Assembly: GCA_012295275.1 (NCBI GenBank)
Contig: CM022665.1
Span: forward strand, 3,184,167-3,229,166
Origin: Chrysomallon squamiferum
Lineage: Eukaryota; Mollusca; Gastropoda; Neomphalida; Peltospiridae
Length of the DNA stretch: 45,000 nt
Reading direction: 5' to 3'
Shown: piece after piece, positions 1-11,335 of the stretch
Layout of the letters: each line of letters opens with the position of its first letter
Numbering within the stretch: the stretch's first letter is position 1
The notes under the pieces: generated by a model
Database searches by the model: none
Seen by the model: the letters and a program-made list of their open reading frames with translations, nothing else
Told to the model about the DNA's origin: nothing
Translations under genes and position numbers: made by a program

Positions 1-690
1 TATTATTCACTGTTCTATCAAGATATTTTTAGAATTTATTTTAGGAATGCTACAAAAAATATAAGCTTTTATTGCCTCATGTCTGCCCCATGTCTGAACT
101 GTATAATGATCATTTTTCTCAGATGTTTTATACAAAATTAACTGTGTGAGCAATATTCAGAGATCTTTGTTAGGGAACAGTAATACTCTGTGATGGCAAA
201 CAAATATTATCTGCTTCTGCCAAAGCAAAACAAAGTGTCTATTAATTGTGTAGTCTGTAGGTATCATGTAAATGACAAAAGACACACCCACCATTTTTAT
301 TTCCTTATCATAAATTAATAGCTCTATTGTACTCTTGCAGGTATATTTATATCAACTTTAGATGAACTCTGTTGACTGAAGTCAATTTTTTTCTTCCATA
401 ACATGTTTAAAAAATGCAAATATAAATTACTCTTTGAATACGTCTTTGTTCGACTACTGTTTAAAAAATTAATTAAAAGAAAAGAAAAACACCACCCACC
501 CAAACACACACACACAGAGACACCTACATGCATACACAGACATATATACATCATATTATTATATAATCTTACTAGTTTAGATTTATATTTATTACTACTT
601 TACCATTTGTATTTTATCATTATATGTACATACAAACACACACACAACCAGACACATAGTACTTTTTTTACCGACATACAATGTTTCAGC
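1..690. other. AT-rich DNA without a recognisable gene
   Basis: I see no coding or RNA gene. The stretch contains a CA-rich patch near 500-530 and a second near 632-655. Open frames on both strands here are short and follow the AT-rich and CA-rich composition. CpG is almost absent, as in the whole left part of the window. Confidence 0.7.
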
Positions 691-1905
691 TTACTGATAT
701 ACACAATACTAGTTTACTTATATACACAATACTAGATTGCTATGCTATTACTAGTTTACTGATATACACAATACTAGTTTGCTATGCCAGTACTAGTATA
801 CTGATATACAAAAACTAGATTGCTATGCTATTACTAGTTTACTGATATACACAATACTAGATTGCTATGCTATTACTTGTTTACTGATATACACAAAACT
901 AGATTGCTATGCTATTACTAGTTTACTGATATACACAATACTAGATTGCTATGCTATTACTAGTTTACTGATATACACAATACTAGATTGCTATGCTATT
1001 ACTAGTTTACTGATATACACAATACTAGATTGCTATGCTATTACTAGTTTACTGATATACACAAAACTAGATTGCTATGCTATTACTAGTTTACTGATAT
1101 ACACAATACTAGATTGCTATGCTATTATTACTAGTTTACTGATATACACAATACTAGATTGCTATGCTATTACTAGTTTACTGATATACACAATACTAGA
1201 TTGCTATGCTATTACTAGTTTATTGATATACACAATACTAGATTGCTATGCTATTACTAGTTTACTGATATACACAATACTAGATTGCTATGCCAGTACT
1301 AGTTTACTGATATACACAATACTAGTTTGCTATACCAGTACTAGTTTACTGATATACACAAAACTAGATTGCTATACCAGTACTAGATTACTGATATACA
1401 CAATACTTGATTGCTATGCTATTACTAGTTTACTGATATACACAATACTTGATTGCTATGCTATTACTAGTTTACTGATATACACAATACTAGATTGCTA
1501 TGCCAGTACTAGTTTACTGATATACACAAAACTAGTTTGCTATACCAGTACTAGATTACTGATATACACAATACTTGATTGCTATGCTATTACTAGTTTA
1601 CTGATATACACAATACTAGATTGCTATGCCAGTACTAGTTTACTGATATACACAATACTAGTTTGCTATACCAGTACTAGTTTACTGATATACACAATAC
1701 TAGTTTGCTATACCAGTACTAGTTTACTGATATACACAAAACTAGATTGCTATACCAGTACTAGATTACTGATATACACAATACTTGATTGCTATGCTAT
1801 TACTAGTTTACTGATATACACAATACTTGATTGCTATGCTATTACTAGTTTACTGATATACACAATATTAGTTTGCTATACCAGAACTACTTTACTCTTA
1901 TATAC
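691..1905. repeat. Minisatellite, 42-bp unit, about 29 copies
   Basis: The unit begins ACTGATATACACAATACTAG and continues through ATTGCTATGC to TATTACTAGTTT, 42 bp in all. Two main variants alternate: GCTATGCTATTACTAG and GCTATACCAGTACTAG, with further sites varying (AATACTAG or AAACTAG; AGATTGC or AGTTTGC). Left copies (about 830-1260) are nearly uniform. Right copies (1260-1880) follow a recurring order of variants, which suggests a higher-order repeat of about 4-5 units. One copy near 1124 has a 3-bp insertion and one near 812 lacks 1 bp. Because 42 is a multiple of 3, one + frame stays open from about 815 to 1930 and reads a 14-residue repeat (LLIYTILDCYAITS). I take this as a by-product of the period, not a gene. 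Confidence 0.95.
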
Positions 1906-1959
1906 AGTGAAAATTAATGCAGCAATCTAATGAATATTTACTGCTATCATGACAAGTTA

Positions 1960-2225
1960 GCAGTGTTATTAACCCATTACATTTGTATTATGAAAAAGAA
2001 AAGATGAAGTACTGACTGTATTAACAGTTCATTAAACGGTAAATTATGTGATGATAAAATAACAGTTCATTACATAGTGAACTGTGCGATCATAGGTGAT
2101 AAAATGAAAGAAAAATCAATGTGGGGTAAATTAAGGAAATTGCTCAATTACTGTGATCAAATAAATCGGTTAACCTTTAAAAAAAGTGAATTGATTTTTC
2201 GATCACAGTTTCAACTGTGACCAAC
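1960..2225. repeat. Cluster of short inverted repeats, possibly a MITE remnant
   Basis: Several dyads share the core ACTGTG. CAGTTCA and TGAACTG flank an 8-bp loop near 2063-2085. TCACAGTT-TC-AACTGTGA forms a near-perfect hairpin at 2203-2220. An imperfect inverted pair, ACTGTGATCAAATAAATC and its counterpart, sits near 2150-2167 and 2193-2210. The phrase AACAGTTCATTA also occurs twice in direct orientation about 40 bp apart. No clear terminal repeat pair or target duplication could be fixed, so the element class is unknown. Confidence 0.5.
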
Positions 2226-2269
2226 AATTACATGTATTTACTGCATCTTTGTTACAATCAATAATTAGC

Positions 2270-2610
2270 TGAAGGCTTAGTATTATACAGTTTTCTGTCA
2301 TATACAGCTCTTGTTTATGTTACATTATTCAGTTCTGATTTATGCTATTATACAGTTCTACTTTATGTTATATACAACTGATATACATACAGTACCTGTT
2401 TGTATCACACACAGTACTTGTTTATGTTATATACAGTTCTAGTTTATGTTGTATGCAATTCTAGTTTAAGTTGTATGCAGTATTATTTATGTTGTATGCA
2501 CTATTAGTTTATGTTATATACAGTACTAGTTTATGCTCTATACAGTTCTAGTTTATATTATATACAGCACTTGTTTATGTTTAATGTAGTACTAGTTTAT
2601 GTTATAATAA
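2270..2610. repeat. Degenerate minisatellite, about 22-bp unit
   Basis: The recurring phrase is AGTTTATGTTATATACAGTACT with many substitutions; clean copies start near 2506, 2528 and 2550, giving a 22-bp period. The unit resembles the ACTAGTTTACTGATATACACAATACTAG part of the neighbouring 42-bp array, so the two arrays probably share an ancestor. Not coding. Confidence 0.8.
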
Positions 2611-4024
2611 AGTATCATCCATATTTTCTACAGGGAAACATTTTACTGGGTTATAAAAAAATTTGTGAAAACATTATATGATTTTGTTTGTAATACTATA
2701 TCTAAATCATAAACAAATCTTGTTAAAGTTGTGCAGTTGGCTTTTTTCTCTTCTGAAGAATTTGTCAGAGGTTCTTAATATTAGTGAGATAAACAAGTAT
2801 TTTTATTTTTATTTATTTTTTAAATTTAAAATAAAAAATGTTTTTTTTTTTTTTTTTTGTTTTTTTGCACTTTAAGTAAAAGTACATTAACCACATATTC
2901 ATTGTGAGGTACCCATATACCTAACAAACAAATATTTATTTTTTTTAAATATTTTTTTAAGCTCTTTTTCCGGATGTCAATTGTGTTATAACCACTCATC
3001 TTCTTGAAATGTTTTGAAGAAGATGTAACATGGAGTGTACAATAATTGGTACTATCAGGTGACAAAAATGAGTTACAGTATGGTGTTTATAATACACGCC
3101 ACTCTTCAATGTCTACAGTGAATAAAAACATCTTTTCTCAAAGTCAGTAATGGTGGGTCATGGTTTGTCCTCTTTGACAAAATAAAATGAAGAGGGGATA
3201 TCTGTATCTGAAGACAAAAGTAAGATTTGAAGAAGTAAAATTGACACTCTGCCATTTGACAAATGTTATTTAGTAAAACCTGCTCTGATTGGCTGATTTA
3301 AATGTTCCCAGACTCTTAGTTACACAATCACAACAACTCTTTCACACACACATATACTTACTTACTTACTTTTTTAAACTGATTGTCATTATTATTCTGT
3401 GTCTATTGTAAGACTTCATTTTACTTCTTCTTAACTGCCTTGTTATTTAACCTTGTTGATATTGATGGCTGAACTAACAGTCCACATCAAGTGAACATAC
3501 AGTTTACTCTCATTTAGAATAAAACACAAAAACACAGTTTTAATCTCTTAACATTATAAAACAAATTCTTGACACAATAAAGTAGACACCTAACATCTTA
3601 ACATAATGAAATCAATTTTTAACATTTTAACGTAACAAAAGTAACAAAACGTATTCAAATCTTAACATACTAAAAAAGATCTAAACATAATATGAGAAAT
3701 CATTGATAACGTATTTACATACGACACATTATAACTTCTCATTAAAAACACAAACAGAAATTTCTGTTGTTGTTTGCATCATAAGAACTCGGTGCCCTGT
3801 ACACAGGTGCCAAATACAATATAATATAAAAAGTGAGCAAGGTAAAGATGGAGAAGAGTATTGCCTACAGAACATAATTCTCTTTCTGCTATAAGAGGAA
3901 TGACAAAAAATGATCATGTAAAGGTCATGGTGACTTTATCAAGGTGACTCTGACTTCCAATGTTTCAGTAGCACACAAACAGCAGCAGAATTCCAAAATA
4001 TATTTGGCTAGGCATAAATTCTTT
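2611..4024. other. AT-rich DNA without a recognisable gene
   Basis: The stretch holds a T-run at 2840-2858 and a degenerate direct repeat of TCTTAACATAATGAAA-like phrases around 3545-3690. Frames on both strands are short. Nothing here supports a gene. Confidence 0.6.
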
Positions 4025-4430
4025 GATCTATCTGTGTGCATGTGTAGCTTATGTGCATGCTTTAAGCATGTGTATGTATGTTTATATGTGTGTGTTTGCA
4101 GTTATTATATTTGTATGTATGGTGTATTTTTTGGCTTATGTGTGTGTGTGTTAGGTTTTTGTGTATGTATTATTTATATGTGTGTGTGTTTATGTTTATG
4201 TGCATATATATGGACTTTATGTTTTCATGTGTGTGTGTTTTTATACTTACATTAGGCAAAAACACATATTTATATACAAATCTTCAGCCTTAAGCTTAGG
4301 TGTATCTTTTTTGTTGTTTGTTTTTTTGTGTGTATGTGTTACGTTGTTTGTTTGTATATATGTGTTTTGTTGTTTTTTAATGTATGTTATTTTTTGTACG
4401 TTTGACTTTCACACACACACACAGTGAGTT
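4025..4430. repeat. Degenerate TG-rich repeat tract
   Basis: TGTGTG, TATGTATG and TTTGTTTG phrases alternate for about 400 bp and end in a short CA run (4411-4423). Overlapping cysteine-, valine- and tyrosine-rich frames come from TGT/GTG/TAT codons and are not evidence of a secreted protein. Confidence 0.8.
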
Positions 4431-4633
4431 GCTAGACCTCAAAAAGTGATGTTTGAGTTATAAAAAGATTTAAATTTTTAAAAATATAACGACAGCTATA
4501 AATGAAACTTTGTGACTTCACAAGAGATATTCTTGGTGCATAAAATAAAATTAAAACGTTCTAAGCTAAAAGTGTTACTCTGTTTGTTTTTGTGGAGTTT
4601 TCTGATAAACATCTGTTCGTGTACTTTACAAAT

Positions 4634-4700
4634 ACTGTACTCTTTTTTCTCTACAGGATTTAGTTCTGGGTTCAAATCCAGCCTCTTACTTCATATATTA
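4634..4700 (+). mobile_element. Possible tRNA-derived SINE relic with B-box
   Basis: GGTTCAAATCC at 4669-4679 is an exact match to the RNA polymerase III B-box consensus. The surrounding TAGTTCTGGGTTCAAATCCAG resembles the relic at 16985-17040, as does the following CTTACT. No A-box is visible upstream, so this is a fragment at best. Just before it, a pyrimidine tract ending in CTCTACAG (to 4656) also has the form of a 3' splice site. Confidence 0.4.
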
Positions 4701-5954
4701 TATATTTAAAAAAATACCTGACTTTGAACACAATCAATATACTTGTTTATTAGAACATGGTGGAAGAAATATAGTGGAATATCTTCTGTAATTCACAGTA
4801 AGTTATTCATTTAGAGGTCATTATTTATAATTGAATAATTGTGTAGTAAATGTTTTTTATTTTTTTTAATTATTGATGATCTCTGTGATATTAATGTGGT
4901 CATATAGCAATATAACATTCATTATTATAGAGTTAAATATGCAAAACTGAGTATGTGGTTTAAAAAAAAAGAAAAAGGGTGTTTAGTAGACTTAGATTTA
5001 CTGTACAATATGTTGTAGATATTACACTGGTTGACTTAAAGTATACTTCTGGTAATTATGAACAATGAGTCTAAATATATTTATTTCAATTATTATTTTT
5101 AAAATTTTTGGTTAACAGTCCTTTCTAATAAGAAGGAATAACAATAAAAATAATACAGGTTTTTTTTCCCCATGTATCTCCATAATACCATATACTGAAA
5201 AGACAGACAAGAACTACACCATGTTGCTTATTTGTAATACAATAATGGACAAATTGTTTTCACAACAGTGATTAGAATATTGTTTGTAATTTACTGCAGG
5301 GTTTGAAATACTGCATTTCTTCATTTCTCAAGAGTAAGTATTACTTTTGATATAAAAAGAAACAATAATGTTTTGTTTGAACATGACCAACAGAACAATG
5401 ACTCAGACATCATTGAATAAAAACCATTACTAGTAGCCAGTGGTTACAAATATCAGAATTCAAATTGTTTTCTAACACTTTACTCCTAATTCTAAAATAG
5501 TCTTGCTTTGAAATTTTGGTATTTCCGTTTGGATTCAAATTCCTCTGGTTACTATTCTCGTTGAAGTAGTTTTTATCTTGATACAGACATACTTGATCTA
5601 CGTTCTAATTTTCCTGAACCTAAACAGCCATAGAAAGATACTGAAATTCCACAATTTTCTCCTTCTCTGCCCAAGGAGCAGGCATTATTTCAGATTTGTT
5701 TGATTGACAGAAATGCTACTTTCCTGTCAACTTTAACACATATACTATTTACCATCAACTAATCATATTTGTCTAAGGTGCTTGCTTGAGAAAATTTTGT
5801 TTATGGTTTACACAGAATCAAAGGGGTATCAGTTTGCTTCCTGCACAGTATATCCTGATATACCTGATCAGGTGATTGTTATCTGACCCCCAAGGCTGCA
5901 GCTAAATTGTTATTTCCTTGATGGAAGCTCAGACAACTAAAGTCTATTTGCAAC
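4701..5954. other. AT-rich DNA without a recognisable gene
   Basis: Nothing gene-like is seen. It includes the 12-bp palindrome ACCTGATCAGGT at 5862-5873. Only three CpG dinucleotides were counted between 4801 and 5800. Confidence 0.6.
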
Positions 5955-5959
5955 AAACT

Positions 5960-6130
5960 TTCTGGCCTGGTCAGCATCATGCATTTGGTTTGGAATCTCA
6001 AAATGACAAGATGTTTGTAAAAATATATCACTTTGTTTATTTAGTTGTTTTGTTGCAAAATGATAGAGAATCAGACTGGAGTCTGTCGTTGTGAGATTCC
6101 AAACTTGATTCTGACCAAGGCAGATAGACA
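5960..6130. repeat. Inverted repeat with tRNA-like right arm
   Basis: GAGATTCCAAAC followed by a TTCTGACC-type phrase at about 6090-6125 recurs in reverse complement at about 5962-6000 (TGGTCAGCAT ... GTTTGGAATCTC). The right arm reads like a worn tRNA-derived SINE head: TGATAGAGAATC near 6061 for an A-box and CTTGATTCTGACC near 6104 for a B-box, about 43 bp apart. The two arms may be oppositely oriented copies of one element. Confidence 0.4.
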
Positions 6131-7020
6131 GACTGACAGACTGCAGGATGAATTCCAGTCAACTGATATTTCAGCCACAAAGTGATCTGGTATGTACTGT
6201 GTGAAATCTGAGAACTTAAACATGAAAACATTTTGTTACTAATGAATAGTAACTCTGTCTCAAGTTTTCAGAACATGGCAAGATAAGACAAAATCTTTTA
6301 TGTTTTATCTTCGAAAACAGGATCTAACTTATTTAAATTTATTTAGCTTGTATTTCAAAATAATTTGCAAGTTAGGTTGTACAGTCAGTTGTTTTTGTAT
6401 GTGTGTGTTTTTTGTTACTGTTGTTGTTGTTGATATTGTTTTTTGGTTTTGTTTTTTAATGTTAATTTAAAAACTGAAATCCCCGAGTTTCATTTTATTA
6501 AGTAGACATAGCTTATAGATGAAACTTTAAGGTTTTTGCTTTTATCTAAGTTTGACTGATGACTGAAAATGATTAAAATTAAGGATTTATTTATTTTTAC
6601 AGAAAAAACTGTTTCACCCAGACTTGATCACAGAGTCTCTAACAACATAAATAAAATATTCTTAAATAAAGATTATGAACACAGTGAAATAGTTAATGCT
6701 CTAGCTGATATTAAGAACTATTTTAAAATCAGATCATTTTTATTAAAATACTTTTTTTGTGAGCTGTTATCTTCTTTTTTCCTTTCAAGAAAGTCATTTT
6801 TGTGAATTATATTTAATTCAGATTCTTTTATCAATTTAAACTTCAGATAATTTATTTTTAAAACACACATGCAATAGAGAGTTCATGAATGTTTACTTAT
6901 AGAAATTTCTTACATCTGTCTAGACCAATTCCTCTTTGAAAACTTTTATTAAAGCTCAACTGCTGTGTGTGGGTAGTCAAGGGTCACTGGAACAACACAC
7001 ACATTTAGAACCAGTCGATG
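6131..7020. other. AT-rich DNA without a recognisable gene
   Basis: T-rich and GTTGTTGTT phrases occur at 6390-6460. A + frame at 6569-6805 has a lysine/isoleucine/phenylalanine-rich translation typical of AT-rich spacer, with no family resemblance. Confidence 0.6.
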
Positions 7021-7275
7021 ACTTTTATTATAACCATTAAACACACTTACTTCATTATACACAGTTTAGTAGATAACCTTAATCATCAACTACTGAACTT
7101 TATTATAAATCACTAGACACTTTTACTTTATTTTAAATCACTATAAACTTACTTTATTATAAATCACTATACATATTTACTTTATTATAAATCACTATAC
7201 ACTATTATTTTATTATAAATCACTATACACTTTCAGTTTATTATAAATCACTATATACCTTTACTTTATTATAGA
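7021..7275. repeat. Minisatellite, 28-bp unit
   Basis: The phrase TTTATTATAAATCACTATA recurs with starts near 7109, 7153, 7181, 7209 and 7237, a 28-bp period in the better copies. Earlier copies from about 7021 are more degenerate. Confidence 0.85.
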
Positions 7276-7639
7276 TTATCAAACTGACTTTTATCACTAA
7301 CTAGTTGACACATATGCTTCTGAATAAATAAAAAAAAAGTAAAAAGATAAAAATGAAAGAATAAATGGTAAGAGGTATTTTAAATTAGAAAACAAACAGT
7401 AAAGAGACACACAGTTTTTTAGGTTTATTAAAGAGCTAATAAAAGAGAGAGAATGAAAAATGAGTAATTGTATTATATTAAATTTTGTATTATCTGATAA
7501 GAAAACAACAGCTGAAATAAATAAACATGGGCTTTCATTAATTTTGCCATCAACAAACACTAAGACAATCAGTTTTTACACAAGCCTACTTCAAACTAAG
7601 ACAAAACTGTGATCTTACTGCAAGAAGAGTTCAAAACAC

Positions 7640-7760
7640 TTGAGCTGACCAATGTCAGGTCTTGACATTAGTCTTCTGGTCAAACTGACCCTCAGGCCAG
7701 TCTTATCAGATTGATAAGCACCAGGTAATCAAGATGTTATCTGTTGCTGGCATATGTTAA
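7640..7760. promoter_or_regulatory. Candidate regulatory cluster: IR3 nuclear-receptor site and paired GATA sites
   Basis: GGTCA-AAC-TGACC at 7678-7690 matches the inverted, 3-bp-spaced half-site layout of steroid-receptor elements. CTTATCA-GAT-TGATAAG at 7702-7718 is a perfect dyad holding two opposed GATA motifs. Further TGACC/GGTCA half-sites (GCTGACCA near 7645, CAGGTCT near 7656), an AATGTCA/TGACATT hairpin and a GTTATCTG lie nearby. Known: nuclear receptors and GATA factors bind such sites. Inferred: this is an enhancer-like module. No gene target is visible. Confidence 0.35.
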
Positions 7761-9390
7761 AGTGTTGAGTTCCTATGTTTTAATTTTAATGTAAACTCAA
7801 GCTGGGTCATTCTAGTTTAGTACCATATCATTAACAGTCAGATCTGTACATACACAGGTATATCATGTTTGAGATAATCGAAGTTACCATGTAAACACGT
7901 ATTACTGTCACACAGGAACAAAGATTTCACAAACTAGAGACTCCAAGTCCACTTTCCTCTGTTAGAATTATCTGTTCTTTGTTAGAGTTATCAGTTTTGA
8001 AATAACACTGGTTATTCAGTGTTACAGAACTGTAGTTGTGCAGTATTGCAACAGCTAATTATATCCATATCAATATAGATATGTACACATATACATGCAC
8101 ACAGGCAAACACATTCACATACATACACACACACACACAAATATACAAACAACACATATATGCTCAGGCAAATAAAGTATTTTCAGATATATATATCCAT
8201 AAGACACATTATAAAATGAAGACTTTATGGATTTGCTAAAAATAAATAATTATCAAATAGGGTGTGTGTGTGAATATGAGTGTGTGTGTTTCATGCTTTC
8301 TTCTGTTTCTTGTATTATTGCTTAATTTTAGTGAATATTATTTCTAATATAAGGTTATCCAAGAAACTGACAACAAAATGTTATAATTATGTAATGTATT
8401 CTAATTAATTTAATTAATTTACATAATTTAAGAAAATGTGATAGATCTTCTGAATAGTTAGTCTACACAGTATATATATATATATATATAAAATAATTCA
8501 AGAAAAAAATTTATGATTGGAAATAAGTAAATTATTGATTACTGCAATCAAATTATCATTAACTATTAATTTGTACAGATTAGCTTCAGACTGAAATTAA
8601 TTTAAAAGTGGTCTGCCAAGAACTGGGTGTGTCCGTGTTCTTAATGCTGCTCACAAACAAAGAGAACAAAGACTTATCTTAATTACCAGAAACAAAAATA
8701 AATCAGCAATTCAAACATGAAACTAAAATAAAAAGTGTTTTTCTTTCTTTCTTCTTTTTTTTTAAAAAAAAAGAGAGAAAAAAAGCAATGACCATTTTAA
8801 AACAAAGAAAAACAAGGAGGAGGTGCCGCGAATGGCAATTTTCACCATTTTGACCTTTTTACTGACATTTAACACCTTAACATTGGTGCTGAACTAACCA
8901 GCTCTTTAAACAAGATAGCAACATTTAGGAAAGTGATGAGGGTAAAAACACAACATGAAAAACACAGACATTGTCAGTCCTGTCTGTTTTCATGCTAAAG
9001 GACATTTTTGTTCTCTGCTGGGGAAACAACATTGTGAAATACAGATGTCCTGGTAACAGAGACTGCATTTTCACAAACAAGAAGTTATTTATTATATTAT
9101 ATAAACTGTAGCTGACTTTGAATTCATATCACATAGTATCTGTATTCACACAAACACACACACACATACACACACACACACACAGACATATATGTGTATT
9201 TAATGTTTATTTTTATAAATCTGTAACATATCTAAAATGTTTTAAAAAACAAAAAACAGAAACTTCAACCAACTCCATGCATACAATCTGTTATCAGTTA
9301 TTTAACACAATCTATATAATATATATTTATTTTCTTTATTTCCTTCCAGCTTTCCCTGTCTAGTCCTCTCTGAGTGTTTTCAATTATTGC
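7761..9390. other. AT-rich DNA with microsatellites, no recognisable gene
   Basis: CA tracts lie at about 8090-8140 and 9150-9185, TG at 8262-8290 and an AT run at 8470-8490. Histidine/threonine-rich frames come from the CA tracts. Confidence 0.6.
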
Positions 9391-9932
9391 AGATACACTG
9401 AGACCAAAGTCAGAACTTAAATCCTGTACTGGGACTGCACATCTTGATCTGATTCTCATGTTAGTGAAATTTTATACATAATGTCAAACAAGTGTACCCA
9501 GTAGCATCTTCAGAAATGTCAACAGATCACAGTTTCATAATAACCTGTCTTTTTTTTTTTTCAGTTGTTAAATTTTCATTTATTAAACTTTTCATTTATT
9601 ACAATTCATGTGCTACTGTTTTCAAACATAATTAATTTGAACAAAAGTGTATGAATATTAGTTTTTTTTAAATATTCATGTTTTTGGGGGGGAATTTTGC
9701 GGGGTTTTTTCCCAGTGTTCTCAGAGTATGTCAATGTGAACAAAAAAAAATCTTTGTTTAAAATGTTCTAGATTACCTTCTAACCATTTCTTTAGACAGT
9801 CAAAAATGTCTTCATGCATTCCAGTCTAGGCTCTTCTGCCCTAACTTAATTTTCTGTTAGAACTTTCTTTGTCTCTCTCATTTCAGCCAGACACCAAAAA
9901 CATCTGTCTTTTTTCTTCTTTTTTTTAAATCA

Positions 9933-9965
<33 letters not shown>

Positions 9966-10301
9966 CCATTTAAACCCATATGCAAGTCAGAAGAACCATG
10001 AGTTAAACAAAAATATATGCACTTTGTCATGAAAAAAATGATAACTTGAAAATGAAAGACAAGAAGAAAAAAAAGATTTCTACAAGTAAATTATAATGAA
10101 ATAAAAAAAAAAGAAATAATAATCTTTTAATGTACAGTTCAGTGTGTAACTACTCCACTGCTGAATCAATAATTAGAAATTATTATCAAATGCAAGTCAG
10201 TATTGATTATATATCATGATATTTCAGTTTTAAAATTCCATTTTAAAGGATGGTACATCTAAATATAAACTGTTTTTGTTTTAATGTTTTATATCTTTAT
10301 A

Positions 10302-10338
<37 letters not shown>

Positions 10339-10946
10339 CAGGAACAATAAAATAAATGAGAATAATTTTCAAAAAATGTAAAATAACTGATGAACAGTTT
10401 GTCATTATTTTCTAGTTATGAGTCAGGTGAGCAAACATAAAAAAATGCAGACAAATAAACAAGTAATAAAAATACAAACATTTTAATGTCGTTACAAAAT
10501 TAATAACAACACATCAAGTCAATGTGTTGTAATAATTAAATATCAAATTTCATGTTTTTGTTTGTTTTTGGGGGGTTTGTTGTTGTTGTTGTTTTTTTTA
10601 ATATGAAGAATGAATTATTCAGTTATTAATGCTTATTATCTTAAATTAATTAGTGTTTTTTTTTTTTTTTTAATTTATTATTATTATTTTTTTAATGTAA
10701 AAGTGCTACAGTTATAAATAATTGTTACATATAATTCTCATATTTTAGGCTAATTAGGAATAAATGCATGTTCATTCATTTTAATACATTTTATGGACTT
10801 CATTTTCAGAGTTGTCAAACCAATGATGATACTCAACTGTCACGACATGCATTATAATACATATACAAACACAATAACTATTTCCAGTGCACTCGTATTT
10901 GTAAAATGAGATTGTCTTAATTATTTTCATATTTTGTTTTATATAG
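9391..10946. other. AT-rich DNA with homopolymers and a (TG)17 run
   Basis: Contains long T runs (about 9935-9960), (TG)n at 10304-10337 and T-runs abutting G-runs at 9684-9694 and 10567-10575. No supported gene. Confidence 0.6.
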
Positions 10947-11081
10947 AACAGGAGTGACTGCCTCTGCACTGATGTTAAATGATATACCTGACATGAAGAC
11001 AATTTTGGACTGATGGATGAACAGATAATTGAGGCAGTGAAAGACATGAATGCACGAGTCACTGGTGAAGAAATAAACAAG
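10947..11081 (+). CDS. Candidate 5' exon with start codon (coding part 11013-11081)
   Basis: The block is bounded by a plausible 3' splice site (TTTTGTTTTATATAG, ending 10946) and a 5' splice site, AAG|GTATGA, at 11081/11082. From ATG at 11013 the frame runs 23 codons exactly to the donor (phase 0). It begins MDEQIIEAVKDM and ends VTGEEINK: a mixed, charged composition unlike the low-complexity frames nearby, with GC clearly above background. The same frame has a stop at 10989, so the exon would carry 5' UTR. An upstream ORF (ATG 10972, 13 codons) stops in TGATG, overlapping the start by one base. I do not recognise the protein. A decayed exon with a 1-bp shift is an alternative. Confidence 0.35.
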
Positions 11082-11274
11082 GTATGACAGGACATAAAAT
11101 ACTAGCTTTTGTTTTAATAGTTTACTGTTAGGAAAAACTGATATCAGATAATGATAATAATAATATTAATAACAATAATGTGATTTCAATAATAATTAAT
11201 AATAATAGAACAAAATAATCATGTTTTTATTATTATGTGTGTATGTATCTGTATGAATCATCTCATTTTGATTA

Positions 11275-11335
<61 letters not shown>

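Noticed and set aside
1223-1930. 235-codon open frame with a 14-residue repeat
   Set aside because: It is the direct consequence of a 42-bp tandem repeat without stops in one frame. There is no ATG at its head, no splice or UTR signal and no non-repeat domain.
3944-4427. Overlapping cysteine/valine/tyrosine-rich frames resembling small secreted peptides
   Set aside because: They arise from a TG-rich degenerate repeat read in three frames.
9377-9483. Possible terminal exon after TTTTCAATTATTGCAG
   Set aside because: One frame is open for about 30 codons to a stop, but there is no poly-A signal nearby, no recognisable peptide and no partner donor.
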